Below, in pieces: positions 12,305-22,464 of a DNA stretch of 64,000 nt. The DNA is taken from positions 1 to 64,000 of the forward strand of contig NZ_JXSS01000093.1 in NCBI RefSeq assembly GCF_000855665.1, written 5' to 3'. A program made the translations under genes and the position numbers. Numbering within the stretch: position 1 is the stretch's first letter; each line of letters starts with the position of its first letter. The notes below the pieces were generated by a model. That model had not been told where the DNA came from, did no database searches, and saw only the letters and a list, made by a program, of their open reading frames with translations. Source of the stretch: Lysobacter sp. A03 (lineage in GTDB: Bacteria > Pseudomonadota > Gammaproteobacteria > Xanthomonadales > Xanthomonadaceae).

Positions 12305-13258
12305 ATGACCCGACGCGCGGTCACCCTGCTGATGCCGGCGCGCAGCCGCTTCGGCGGCCAGCGGCTGTCGGAAAGTGCGGGCCGCTGGTTCGCCCGCGCC
12401 GACCGCTCCGATCCCGACGGCGAGGTAGTACAGCGCCAGTTTGACGTGTTGCCGCGTGGCTGGCCGGTCGCGGCCGTCACCCGCCAGCGCGACGCGGGCG
12501 ACGCGGCGGGATCGGCCTGGATGCGGGCCGATCCGGTCTACATCCAGCCGGAAATCAACGGTGCCCGCCTGATGGCGCATGGCGACGCGCTGGCGCTGAG
12601 TGAGGCGGATACCGCCGCGTTCCTGCCCGCCCTCAAGCCGTACTTCGGCGATGGCGGGACCTTGCTGGATGCGCCGGTGCCGTCACGCTGGTACCTGCAG
12701 ATGCCGGCCGGCGCGAAACTGCCGACGATGGCATCGCTGGACAACGCGCTGGGCGCCGACCTGTTCGAGCAGTTGCCCGATGGTCCGGATGGGCGTCGCT
12801 GGAGGGCACTGCTGAGTGAGGCGCAGGTGATCCTGCACAACCATCCGCGCAATGCCGAGCGGGCCGCGCTGGGTCTGGCGCCGGTGAACTCGCTGTGGTT
12901 CTGGGGTGCGGGAACCTTGCCCGACCATGTCCGCACGCACCATGCGCGGATCTCCAGCGACGATGACACCCTCCGCGCGTTCGGAACCGCGGCCGGCGTT
13001 CCGGCTGTCCCCTTGCCGGCGCGTTGGGAGGAGGAGGGCGACGGGCTCTTTGATCTGCGTCACCTGCGTGATCTGGCGGTGTTTGATCGCGACTGGTGGC
13101 AGCCGCTGTCGGGGCAGCTGCGGTCCGGCGGGGTTGCGTCGCTGGTAGTTGAATTCGCCGACGGCCACCGTCTGGTCATGGCGCCGCGCCACCGCTGGCG
13201 ATTCTGGCGGCGTCCGTTGCGCTCGTTCGTCAATCCGGCACCGGAATCCGTGCAGTGA
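12305..13258 (+). CDS. rpfE: RpfE-type regulatory protein (Xanthomonadaceae)
   Basis: 317-residue cytoplasmic protein matching the RpfE family, known almost only from Xanthomonadaceae and sometimes annotated as a phosphoglycerate mutase. The function is poorly defined; in Xanthomonas campestris it belongs to the wider rpf region that affects exoenzymes and polysaccharide. Conserved stretches I recognise are ADPVYIQPEINGARLMAHG, RWRALLSEAQVILHNHPRN and VNSLWFWGAG. I see no signal peptide, membrane segment or DNA-binding motif. It starts two bases after greA and its TGA overlaps the recJ GTG. Family call is fairly confident, function is not. Confidence 0.75.
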   Translation: MTRRAVTLLMPARSRFGGQRLSESAGRWFARADRSDPDGEVVQRQFDVLPRGWPVAAVTRQRDAGDAAGSAWMRADPVYIQPEINGARLMAHGDALALSEADTAAFLPALKPYFGDGGTLLDAPVPSRWYLQMPAGAKLPTMASLDNALGADLFEQLPDGPDGRRWRALLSEAQVILHNHPRNAERAALGLAPVNSLWFWGAGTLPDHVRTHHARISSDDDTLRAFGTAAGVPAVPLPARWEEEGDGLFDLRHLRDLAVFDRDWWQPLSGQLRSGGVASLVVEFADGHRLVMAPRHRWRFWRRPLRSFVNPAPESVQ

Positions 13259-14982
13259 GCCGCGGTGGGATCGTGCGCCGCCCGAGCGGTGGCGCGTCAG
13301 GACCGTGGCCGGACAGCATTCCGCCGCTGCTTCGGCGCATCTACGGCGCCCGTGGGGCGCTGACCGAGGCGCAGGCACGTCCTCGCCTGGCCCATCTGCT
13401 GCCACCCGACGGGTTGCTGGGGCTGGATGCCGCCACCGGACTGCTCGCCGAAGCGATGGCCGGCGACCGCCACATCCTGGTGGTCGGTGATTTCGACTGC
13501 GACGGGGCGACCGCGTGTGCGGTCGCGGTTCGCGGTCTGCGGATGCTGGGCGCGCGGCGCGTCTCCCACGCCGTCCCCAACCGCGCGGTTCACGGCTACG
13601 GGCTTTCGCCAGCGCTGGTGGCCGAACTTGCGCCGCTGCAGCCGGACCTGCTGGTGACTGTGGACCACGGGATCGCCTGCCACCCCGGTATTGCAGCGGC
13701 CAAGGCGCTGGGATGGAAGGTGCTGGTGACGGACCACCATCTGCCCGGAGACACCCTGCCGCCCGCCGATGCGATCGTCGACCCCAGTCAGCCTGGTGAC
13801 ACCTTTCCCAGCAAGGTGTTGGCCGGTGTCGGGGTGATGTTCTACGTTCTGTTGGCGCTGCGTCGGCGCCTGCTGGCAGACGGCACCCTGGACGGCGGCA
13901 GCAATGGGCGTGGCCCCGATCTCAGCCAGTTGCTCGACCTTGTGGCGGTGGGGACTGTGGCCGACCTGGTGCCATTGGATGCCAATAACCGCGCCCTGGT
14001 CGCGGCCGGCCTGCGTCAGCTGCGTGCAGGCAAGGGGTGCGCTGGCCTGCAGGCGCTGATCGAGGCCGCCCAGCGCGACCCGGCGCGGTTGAGCGCCAGT
14101 GACATCGGCTTTGCCATCGCCCCGCGCCTGAACGCTGCGGGGCGGCTGGAGGACATGGCCGTGGGCATCGAGTGCCTGTTGACCGACGACCTGACCCAGG
14201 CGCGCGAGATCGCCGCCACGCTCAACCGCATCAATAGCGAGCGCCGCGCCGTCCAGCAGCAGATGACCGCCGAGGCCGAAGAGGCGTTCGCCAAGGTGGT
14301 TCTTGATACCAGCGAGGTGCCGCTCACAGCGTGCCTGTTCGATCCGGGATGGCACCCCGGCGTGGTGGGGCTGGTCGCCTCCAAGATGAAGGAGCGGCTG
14401 CATCGGCCGGCCATCGCCTTTGCGCCGGCCGAGCCCGGCGGCGCCATGCTGCGCGGTTCTGCGCGCTCGATTCCCGGCTTCCACATCCGCGATGCACTGG
14501 CGACCGTCGATGCGCGCAACCCGGGCCTGATCGAGCGCTTTGGCGGCCACGCGATGGCAGCCGGGCTTTCCCTGCCGCTCGCCTCGCTGCACGCCTTCCA
14601 ACTGGCCTTCAGCGAATGCGTCGAGCTGACCCTGTCGCCCGAGCTGCTGCAGTTGCAGGTCCCCAGTGATGGCGAACTGGCCGCAGACGAGTTCACCCGT
14701 CACAGCGCCGATGCGCTGCGCCACGGCGGTCCCTGGGGGCAGGGCTTCCCCGAGCCGCAGTTTGACGGCGAGTTCGACGTACTGGGCTGGCGGATCGTTG
14801 GCCAGAAACACCTCAAGCTCGAGCTGGCGCTGGAAGGCCGGCGGGTCAACGCAATCCACTTCGGTGGCGGGGACGAGCAGGAACCGCCGAGCCGGGTGCG
14901 GATCGCGTACCGGCTGGAAGCGGACGACTACCGTGGCGGCGACGCGATCCAGCTGGTCGTGGTCCACCGCGAAGCGGCCTGA
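13255..14982 (+). CDS. recJ: Single-stranded-DNA-specific exonuclease RecJ
   Basis: 5'-3' exonuclease of recombination, mismatch and base-excision repair. It is 575 residues, matching E. coli RecJ. DHH-superfamily motifs are present: VVGDFDCDG (motif I, Asp ligands for the metal), VTVDHG, and VTDHH (motif III). GSARSIPGFHIRDAL and ERFGGHAMAAGLSL in the DHHA1 domain and a C-terminal OB-like part follow. The GTG start overlaps the rpfE stop as GTGA, a coupled-translation arrangement. Confidence 0.95.
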   Translation: MSRGGIVRRPSGGASGPWPDSIPPLLRRIYGARGALTEAQARPRLAHLLPPDGLLGLDAATGLLAEAMAGDRHILVVGDFDCDGATACAVAVRGLRMLGARRVSHAVPNRAVHGYGLSPALVAELAPLQPDLLVTVDHGIACHPGIAAAKALGWKVLVTDHHLPGDTLPPADAIVDPSQPGDTFPSKVLAGVGVMFYVLLALRRRLLADGTLDGGSNGRGPDLSQLLDLVAVGTVADLVPLDANNRALVAAGLRQLRAGKGCAGLQALIEAAQRDPARLSASDIGFAIAPRLNAAGRLEDMAVGIECLLTDDLTQAREIAATLNRINSERRAVQQQMTAEAEEAFAKVVLDTSEVPLTACLFDPGWHPGVVGLVASKMKERLHRPAIAFAPAEPGGAMLRGSARSIPGFHIRDALATVDARNPGLIERFGGHAMAAGLSLPLASLHAFQLAFSECVELTLSPELLQLQVPSDGELAADEFTRHSADALRHGGPWGQGFPEPQFDGEFDVLGWRIVGQKHLKLELALEGRRVNAIHFGGGDEQEPPSRVRIAYRLEADDYRGGDAIQLVVVHREAA

Positions 14983-14992
14983 CAGCGACGCC

Positions 14993-16222
14993 TCAGTCGA
15001 TCTGCAGCGGTGCCGCCTTTGGCCGTCCCAGGCCCGCGCCCCGCGGCACCGGTCCCAGTCCAAACAGTGGACGCAGTAGTGTGACGCGACGAATCACCAG
15101 TTCGTGCAGCAACGCGCAGCCCGCAACCGTCAGCAGGATCACCAGAGCGGGTTCCAGCAACGGCCCGATTCGCAGCGGGATCAACCAGTACGCGGCCAGC
15201 ACGATCAGGCTCTGGTGCAGGATGTACCACGGGTACACGGCCTCAGTGGCATAGGGAAGCCAGCGCATTGGACGATTCAATTCCGCGTGTCCCCAGGCAA
15301 AGATCGCCAGCAGGGCCGACCACATGTACAGCGCACGCGCCGCACGTTCGATCGTGCCCCAGGGCACATGCTGCGCCCAAAGCGGTATGTCGCCGGGCGA
15401 CACGTACTGGCCCGCCGCCTTGAGGCTCAGCTCCACCAAGATGCAGCCCAGCGCGATGGCCAGCAAGGGTTTTCGCAGACGCGTCAGGCCGGTCCAGAAC
15501 GCCGCGTTGTCGGCGACGGCAAAGCCGAATACGAAGACCGGAAAGTACTCCGCGTGCAGGTACCAGTCGCCGACCAACGCGTGGGTTTCTGGAAAGTGCG
15601 GTTTCAGCAGCACCAGAAGTGCAAAGAACATCACGGCGGGCATCAGAAGCCAGACAAGCCCACGCGGGCAGACCAGCCATATGATGGCCCGCTGTACGGG
15701 CGCGGAGCGGAGCAGGGGCATCAGTGCCAGCAGCACCAGCGTGTACATCCACAGATAGGCCAGGTACCACAGGTGGTTCCACGTGATCCCGTGCGTGGAT
15801 CCGGAGAAAGTGCCCGCAGGCCAAGGCCGCAGTTGCAGATACCGCCACATGAAGGCGCCATAGCCGGTTTCGATCGTTCCCTTGCTGACCCCTTCGCAGT
15901 ACGCCTGCACGGACACAACGAACAGCATGCCGAAAACGAGCGGAACCAGCAGCCGCCACGTGCGGGCAAGCATGAAGCTGCGCGGGTTTCGACCTCGCAA
16001 CGCCAGCCCGAGCGCGATTCCGGAGATGGCGAAGATCAGCGGCATCCGCCAGCGGTTGAACACGATCCGGACGTACTCCAGCCAGCCGTTCTGGTAGCTG
16101 CTGACAATGTGGAAGTCCGAGTCGACCTGATACACGCCACTGACGTGGTAGAGGATCAGGATGGCGAACGCGATGACGCGCAATGCATCGATGTCATGGC
16201 GCCGCGGGATGGGGTGGGGCAT
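14993..16222 (-). CDS. Acyltransferase family 3 membrane protein
   Basis: Integral membrane O-acyltransferase of the Acyltransferase_3 family, expected to transfer acyl groups to a sugar or other envelope molecule; the substrate is unknown. It is 409 residues with about ten hydrophobic segments. The family N-terminal motif (RRHDIDALRVIAF) precedes the first membrane span. The start MPHPIPRRHDID is chosen because the 30 residues upstream in the same frame look non-coding. It is divergent from the LytTR regulator gene, about 150 bases away, so the two may share control. It ends 11 bases from the recJ stop, convergently. Confidence 0.85.
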   Translation of the reverse strand: MPHPIPRRHDIDALRVIAFAILILYHVSGVYQVDSDFHIVSSYQNGWLEYVRIVFNRWRMPLIFAISGIALGLALRGRNPRSFMLARTWRLLVPLVFGMLFVVSVQAYCEGVSKGTIETGYGAFMWRYLQLRPWPAGTFSGSTHGITWNHLWYLAYLWMYTLVLLALMPLLRSAPVQRAIIWLVCPRGLVWLLMPAVMFFALLVLLKPHFPETHALVGDWYLHAEYFPVFVFGFAVADNAAFWTGLTRLRKPLLAIALGCILVELSLKAAGQYVSPGDIPLWAQHVPWGTIERAARALYMWSALLAIFAWGHAELNRPMRWLPYATEAVYPWYILHQSLIVLAAYWLIPLRIGPLLEPALVILLTVAGCALLHELVIRRVTLLRPLFGLGPVPRGAGLGRPKAAPLQID

Positions 16223-16361
16223 GGGACGGTCCGTGATGGCTTCCAGCAACCGTACCCGCGGGCTACGAAAGCGCCGCATGCAAGTGATTGATCGCGCGTG
16301 GCTTGTGACCAATGGGGGGTTTGCAGGGACGAACCGCCTCTCTACGATGAGCGGTCAACCG

Positions 16362-16367
16362 TATGAT
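16362..16367 (+). promoter_or_regulatory. Putative -10 box of the LytTR gene
   Basis: TATGAT located 6 bases before the ATG at 16374, with no Shine-Dalgarno in between and a weak -35. If used, the LytTR mRNA would be leaderless. It competes with an alternative start at 16347 that would place this box inside the coding region. Confidence 0.3.
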
Positions 16368-16373
16368 GCGTCG

Positions 16374-17258
16374 ATGCAGGATGCTCCTCCTACACCCGCC
16401 GAGCGTTACCTCGCGCATCGCCGTCCCTTTGAAGTCTCGTACTGGGTCGTAAGTTGCAGCCTGAGTGCTTTGGGCGGCAGTTATGCAAAGTGGGCCGACT
16501 ATCAGCGGCTGGGATTGGCACTGGACTGGTGGAAACCGCTGACCTGGTCATGGAGCAGCGCACTGTTGCAGTTGGCGCTGGTCCCTGCCTTGCTGTGGTT
16601 CACCCGGCGCTGGCCGCTGCATCTGGACACCTGGCGGCGCAACCTTGGGTGGTATCTGCCGGCGAGCATCGCCTGGTCGGTGCTGCATGTTGCCGGCATG
16701 GTGGCCGCTCGCAAGCTGGTCTACATCACCCAGGGCGTCAGCTACAACTTCGGCCATTGGCCGGCCGAGCTGCTCTACGAGTATTCCAAGGACGTGCGCA
16801 CCTTCATCGGCATGGTGCTGTTGATCCACGGCTACCGGCTGCTGGTGTTGCGACTGCAAGGTGAGGCCAGCGTGCTGGACGTGGTCGACAACGGTCTTGC
16901 GGTCGAGCAGGTTGATCGTCCCGAACGCTTCCTGGTGCGAACGCTCGGGCGGGAGTTTCTGATTGCCGCAGCCGACGTGGAATGGCTGCAATCCTCAGGT
17001 AACTACGTCAACCTGCATCTGGACGGGCGTGCTTATCCGTTGCGCAGCACCATTGCCGCTATCGAGGCGAAGCTGGACCCTGCACGGTTTCTGCGAATCC
17101 ACCGCAGCTACATCGTGAATCTCGATCAGATCGCCTCGATCGAACCGCTGGACAGCGGTGACGCACGCGTTCACCTCAGAGGTGGACAATCGCTGCCCTG
17201 CAGTCGGCGCTGGCGGCAGCTCCTCAGAGAGCGTATCGAGCCAATTGTCGCCGCGTGA
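16374..17258 (+). CDS. Membrane-anchored LytTR transcriptional regulator
   Basis: 294 residues. The N-terminal half contains about four hydrophobic segments separated by short loops (a DUF-type membrane sensor). The C-terminal LytTR DNA-binding domain (about 190-294) shows EWLQSSGNYVNLHL, RFLRIHRSYIVNL and LPCSRRWRQLL, all typical. There is no receiver domain, so it is probably a one-component membrane regulator. In Xanthomonas a LytTR protein, RpfD, lies in the rpf region near prfB/lysS, and this may be its counterpart (inference from position). The start could also be the ATG at 16347. Confidence 0.82.
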   Translation: MQDAPPTPAERYLAHRRPFEVSYWVVSCSLSALGGSYAKWADYQRLGLALDWWKPLTWSWSSALLQLALVPALLWFTRRWPLHLDTWRRNLGWYLPASIAWSVLHVAGMVAARKLVYITQGVSYNFGHWPAELLYEYSKDVRTFIGMVLLIHGYRLLVLRLQGEASVLDVVDNGLAVEQVDRPERFLVRTLGREFLIAAADVEWLQSSGNYVNLHLDGRAYPLRSTIAAIEAKLDPARFLRIHRSYIVNLDQIASIEPLDSGDARVHLRGGQSLPCSRRWRQLLRERIEPIVAA

Positions 17259-17380
17259 AGATCGGTGGCGCCGGCTGATAGCAGGCTGAGGCGCCTTCCA
17301 TTCGGGGGCGCCGGCGTAGGAAGCCGGCAGCCCATGCGCCTGCTAGACTTGGCGGTCATTTTTCGCATGAAACCACGGAC

Positions 17381-18509
17381 ATGATTGAACTGAATCCCGT
17401 CCACGAGCGCATCGACGATCTCAAGGATCGTTTGCAGGCGCTCAGGGGGTATCTTTGACTTCGACACCAAGGTCGAACGTCTGGAAGAAGTAAGCCGCGA
17501 GCTGGAAAGCCCGGACGTCTGGGATGACGCCGAGCGCGCACAGTCGCTCGGTCGCGAGCGCGCGTCGCTGGACCGCGTCGTCAATGGCATCCGCAGCCTG
17601 ACCGAGAGCGTGACCGGCGCCGAGGAGCTGCTTGAACTGGCCGAGATGGAAGGCGACGACGACACCGCGCAGGCGGTGATCGACGACGTTGAAAACTATG
17701 CGAAGGCCGTCGATGAGCTCGAGTTCCGGCGGATGTTCTCCGGCGAGATGGACAACGCGGCTGCATTCGTCGACATCCAGGCCGGAGCCGGCGGTACCGA
17801 GGCCCAGGACTGGGCCGAGATCCTGTTGCGCATGTATCTGCGCTGGGCCGAGTCGCGCGGCTGGAAGGCCGAGCTGATGGAAGTCAGCGGCGGCGACGTG
17901 GCCGGGGTGAAATCGGCGACCTTCCGCGTGGAAGGCGAGTTTGCGTACGGCTGGCTGAAGACCGAGACCGGCGTGCACCGGCTGGTGCGCAAGTCGCCGT
18001 TTGACTCCGACAACCGCCGCCACACGAGTTTCACGTCGGTGTTCGTGTCGCCCGAGGTGGACGACAACATCGAGATCGACATCAATCCGGCCGACCTGAA
18101 GACCGACGTGTACCGCTCATCGGGCGCCGGCGGCCAGCACGTCAACAAGACCGAGTCGGCCGTCCGCATCACCCACGTGCCCACCGGCACGGTGGTGGCC
18201 TGCCAGACCGAGCGCAGCCAGCACGCCAACCGCGATCGCGCCATGAAGATGCTGGCCGGTAAGCTGTACGAGCTGGAGATCCAGAAGCGCAATGCCGAGC
18301 GCGACGCGGTGGAGGCGACCAAGTCCGACATCGGCTGGGGCAGCCAGATCCGCAACTACGTGCTGGACCAGAGCCGGATCAAGGACCTGCGCACCGGCAT
18401 CGAGCGCAGCGACACCCAGAACGTCCTTGATGGCGACCTTGACGAGTTCGTCTCGGCCAGCCTCAAGGCTGGTCTTGCGGTGGGGGCGAAACGCTCCGAC
18501 GCCACCTGA
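17381..18509 (+). CDS. prfB: Peptide chain release factor 2 (programmed +1 frameshift)
   Basis: Terminates translation at UGA and UAA. The gene begins at ATG 17381 and reads 25 codons to an in-frame TGA at 17456-17458, then continues in the +1 frame from GAC 17457 to the stop at 18507-18509, giving 375 residues. The anticodon-like tripeptide SPF falls at 205-207 and the catalytic GGQ at 250-252, the same numbering as in E. coli. The shift is autoregulatory: low RF2 lets ribosomes pause at UGA and slip. lysS follows 45 bases later, as in many proteobacteria. It is not a pseudogene. Confidence 0.96.
17444..17459 (+). promoter_or_regulatory. RF2 programmed frameshift signal
   Basis: AGGGGGTATCTTTGAC. 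It comprises an internal Shine-Dalgarno (AGGGGG, 17444-17449), the slippery CUU codon, the in-frame UGA and the following C. It is identical to the E. coli prfB element. The P-site tRNA-Leu slips from CUU to UUU and GAC is read next. Confidence 0.95.
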
Positions 18510-18554
18510 TCCCCGTTTCGCGACCCACATCGCCCCATGCCTCACCTTTCAGAA

Positions 18555-20102
<1,548 letters not shown>

Positions 20103-20219
20103 TCAGGCGGGTTCGCTGTAACGCGGGCAGGCTCGCTTTGCGCAGCCACTCGGGTTGCAACGGGATTGCTACGGATCTACAACGCCCGCGCCCACCTTAT
20201 ATGGGATGCTGCCCGGTGG

Positions 20220-20948
20220 TCAGAACCGCTCGCTGGCCGGCATGTAGCGCCACTGCCCCACAGGCATCTTGTTCAGCCCGATCCGTCCGATGCGCAGGCG
20301 GCGTATAGCAACGACCCGCAGCCCCACTTGCGCGCACATGTCGCGCAACTGGCCCGGCCGCACATCCTTTATTGCGAAGCGCAGCCGGATTTCGTTCTGC
20401 CAGCTGACCTTGCAAGGCGGCAGCGGGCGGCCTTCGTAGCTGAGTCCGCGAGCCAGTCGGCTCAAGGTGTAGGGGCCGGCCTGGCCGTCGATTTCGACCA
20501 GGAACTCCTGTTCGAGTTTCGCCCCGTCCTCTTTCAGGCGCCGCCCGGTGCGGGCGTCCTGACTGACCACGACGAGCCCGCTGGCATCGTCATCCAGCGG
20601 CATCAACGGCTGCAGATGGGCGAAGTGGCGCTGCAGCGTGCGAATGCCACGACGCTCGTCGCCCTCTATGCGGTTCGCCCCCGTGATTAGAGAAACCGAA
20701 TCGGGGAAGGCGAGGTCGGCCGGCTTGTGCAACAACATCGTCGCCGGTTCGCTGGCGTCCAGACGCGCGTCCGGGGCAAGTTCTACGCACTGCGCGTCGA
20801 CCATGAATTGAGGCGACTCGACGACTTCGCCGTCGACCGTGACCCAGCCTCCCTCGATGTACTGCTCGGCCTGCGCGCGCGAGCACGCCGCCAGGTCGGA
20901 TACCTTGCGGGAGAGTCGTTCAGGGGATGGGGCGGGGTGATCGGACAT
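20220..20948 (-). CDS. RsuA/RluB-family RNA pseudouridine synthase, divergent active site
   Basis: 242 residues. The N-terminal S4 RNA-binding domain (RLSRKVSDLAACSRAQAEQYIE then GWVTVDGEVV) is followed by a pseudouridine synthase core. The usual catalytic motif RLDxxTxGLL reads PLDDDASGLVVV (117-128): the catalytic Asp (Asp119) is kept but the preceding Arg is Pro. It therefore belongs to the small-subunit/RsuA-like group but is divergent, and the target base is unknown. The ATG at 20948 is preferred over a GTG at 20957 because AGGTG lies 6 bases upstream of it. Confidence 0.82.
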   Translation of the reverse strand: MSDHPAPSPERLSRKVSDLAACSRAQAEQYIEGGWVTVDGEVVESPQFMVDAQCVELAPDARLDASEPATMLLHKPADLAFPDSVSLITGANRIEGDERRGIRTLQRHFAHLQPLMPLDDDASGLVVVSQDARTGRRLKEDGAKLEQEFLVEIDGQAGPYTLSRLARGLSYEGRPLPPCKVSWQNEIRLRFAIKDVRPGQLRDMCAQVGLRVVAIRRLRIGRIGLNKMPVGQWRYMPASERF

Positions 20949-20982
20949 CGGCGGCACCTGGGTACGGCCGACCAGTGTAGAT

Positions 20983-21007
20983 CGACCCGGCCTTAAAGGC
21001 CGGGTCG
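20983..21007. terminator. Perfect 12-bp inverted repeat between HPF-like gene and pseudouridine synthase
   Basis: CGACCCGGCCTT (20983-20994) and AAGGCCGGGTCG (20996-21007) with a single central base. In practice it forms a stem of about ten pairs and a small loop. It lies between two minus-strand genes, but neither side has a T-run. It is probably a terminator or processing hairpin for the HPF-like transcript. Confidence 0.5.
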
Positions 21008-21046
21008 TGTTCGTGCTGCCGCCAGTTGCAGGCGGCGTCGCTGGCG

Positions 21047-21442
21047 TCAGGAAGCGTCAGCGATATCCTTGATCGCCTGGTCGAGCACCGGCGCGTCCGC
21101 GCCCGGCGCGACGTTGTGCGGCTTGCGCTCATCGGCGGCCAGCTTGCCCAGCGAGCTGTCCAGCTTGCTCTTCAGCTTCTGCGCGGCGCCGTTGATCGAC
21201 TCCTGCACGGTGGCGGCCTCTGCGGTGACGGCGACAGGGTCGCGCGACGCCAGGCGTGCTTCCATCAGGCAGCGCTTGTCGTGCTGGCCGGATTTGTCGG
21301 CGTTCAGGTCGCTCAGGTGCACCTCGATCCGGGTGATCTGGCTGGCGAATCGCGACAACACGTTGTTGACGACCTTGTCTACGTGGGCCGCGACCGATTC
21401 GTCGCCCTGGATGTTTCTATCGGTGTTGAGCTGGATCTTCAT
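21047..21442 (-). CDS. HPF/RaiA-family ribosome-associated protein
   Basis: 131 residues. Begins MKIQLNTDRNIQGDES and contains VNNVLSRFASQITRIEVHLSDLN and RCLMEARLASRDPVAV, which fit the fold of the sigma-54 modulation/S30EA ribosome-hibernation family. Such proteins bind the decoding centre of stored 70S or 100S ribosomes in stationary phase. It lacks the long-HPF C-terminal dimerisation domain. It is monocistronic on the minus strand with a strong hairpin downstream. The exact subtype (HPF, YfiA or a divergent paralogue) cannot be set by eye. Confidence 0.7.
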   Translation of the reverse strand: MKIQLNTDRNIQGDESVAAHVDKVVNNVLSRFASQITRIEVHLSDLNADKSGQHDKRCLMEARLASRDPVAVTAEAATVQESINGAAQKLKSKLDSSLGKLAADERKPHNVAPGADAPVLDQAIKDIADAS

Positions 21443-21606
21443 TCAGACGTATCTCCGTCGGTGGGGTTGGCGTTACTCGCCGGGTCGCAGCAACCATAGT
21501 CCATTGAATGTTGACCGGGTGACAACGGGTCGTTGGACGCAGGGCGGGCCGGCGAAGTTCCCTCCGCGCGGCTGTGGGGCGGCCGGCACACAGGCACTCG
21601 CGCCGG

Positions 21607-21612
21607 TAAAAT
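21607..21612 (+). promoter_or_regulatory. Putative -10 box of trhO
   Basis: TAAAAT ending 6 bases before the trhO ATG, with no Shine-Dalgarno between and no good -35. A leaderless transcript is possible. Confidence 0.35.
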
Positions 21613-21618
21613 CGGCGG

Positions 21619-22377
21619 ATGAAGGTCATCAATATCGCCGCCTACCACTTCACCCACATCGCCGACCCTGCGGCCCTCGCCGAGCGGATGCGGGTATTGG
21701 CACGGGAGGGTGGGCTCCGCGGTACCGTGCTGGTGGCCCCGGAAGGGGTCAACCTGTTCCTGGCAGGCACTGATGAGGGTGTGGACGCCTTCCTGTCGCC
21801 TTTGCGGGAGGACGAGCGGTTTGCTGGCATGCCGGTCAAGACCAGCCGCAGCAGCAGCCAGCCATTTGCCCGGCTGAAGGTGAAGGTCAAGCCGGAAATC
21901 ATCGCCTGGCGTCGGGCCGATGGTGCGCCACTCTCACACCCGCGAGCGCCGGCGGTGGCTCCGGTCGATCTGGCACGCTGGATCGAGCGCGGCGTCGATG
22001 ACGATGGCCGGCGGGTTGTGCTGCTGGACACGCGCAATCGTGAGGAGGTCGCCTACGGCAGCTTCCGCGACGCGCTGACCCTGCCGATCGACAATTTCAC
22101 CGAACTGGTGGGAGCACTGGCACCACACCGCGAGGCCCTTGCCGATGCGACGCTGGTCAGCTTCTGTACCGGCGGGATCCGATGTGAGAAAGCGGCGCTG
22201 ACACTACGCGCTGAAGGGATGGACAACGTTCTCCAGCTCGACGGCGGCATCCTGGGCTATTTCGAGCAGGTCGGTGGGACCGGCTACGAAGGCCGCTGTT
22301 TCGTGTTCGATGAGCGCGTGGCACTCGACCCGTCGCTGCAACCGCTGGTCGATGGGGAACCGCAGCCTGCCGCGTGA
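21619..22377 (+). CDS. trhO: tRNA uridine(34) hydroxylase TrhO (rhodanese-type)
   Basis: Oxygen-dependent hydroxylation of uridine 34 in tRNA, giving 5-hydroxyuridine (YceA family). It is 252 residues, shorter than the E. coli form of 350 because the C-terminal zinc-like extension is missing. The N-terminal UPF0176 domain holds LRGTVLVAPEGVNLFLAG. The rhodanese domain has the active-site loop FCTGGIRCEKA, with Cys183 in the catalytic position and Cys189 nearby. It lies upstream of the copper ATPase on the same strand, but the 87-base gap argues for separate control. Confidence 0.9.
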   Translation: MKVINIAAYHFTHIADPAALAERMRVLAREGGLRGTVLVAPEGVNLFLAGTDEGVDAFLSPLREDERFAGMPVKTSRSSSQPFARLKVKVKPEIIAWRRADGAPLSHPRAPAVAPVDLARWIERGVDDDGRRVVLLDTRNREEVAYGSFRDALTLPIDNFTELVGALAPHREALADATLVSFCTGGIRCEKAALTLRAEGMDNVLQLDGGILGYFEQVGGTGYEGRCFVFDERVALDPSLQPLVDGEPQPAA

Positions 22378-22464
22378 GCGCAACGTGGAAACCGGCCGCA
22401 TCGCCCCCATGTGGTGGGTAAGACGTTGATGGGCCTTGTTCGTTCAAGCGGAGAAATCACGACC

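Noticed and set aside
16347-16373. Alternative start for the LytTR protein
   Set aside because: Adds MSGQPYDAS; the ATG at 16374 follows a TATGAT box and fits the predicted membrane N-terminus. Kept only as an alternative.
17381-17458. Premature TGA in prfB as a sign of a pseudogene
   Set aside because: It is the conserved RF2 programmed frameshift site.
20103-20219. Possible tRNA gene between lysS and the RsuA-like gene
   Set aside because: Could not build a cloverleaf; no T-loop GTTC-type motif in the right place.
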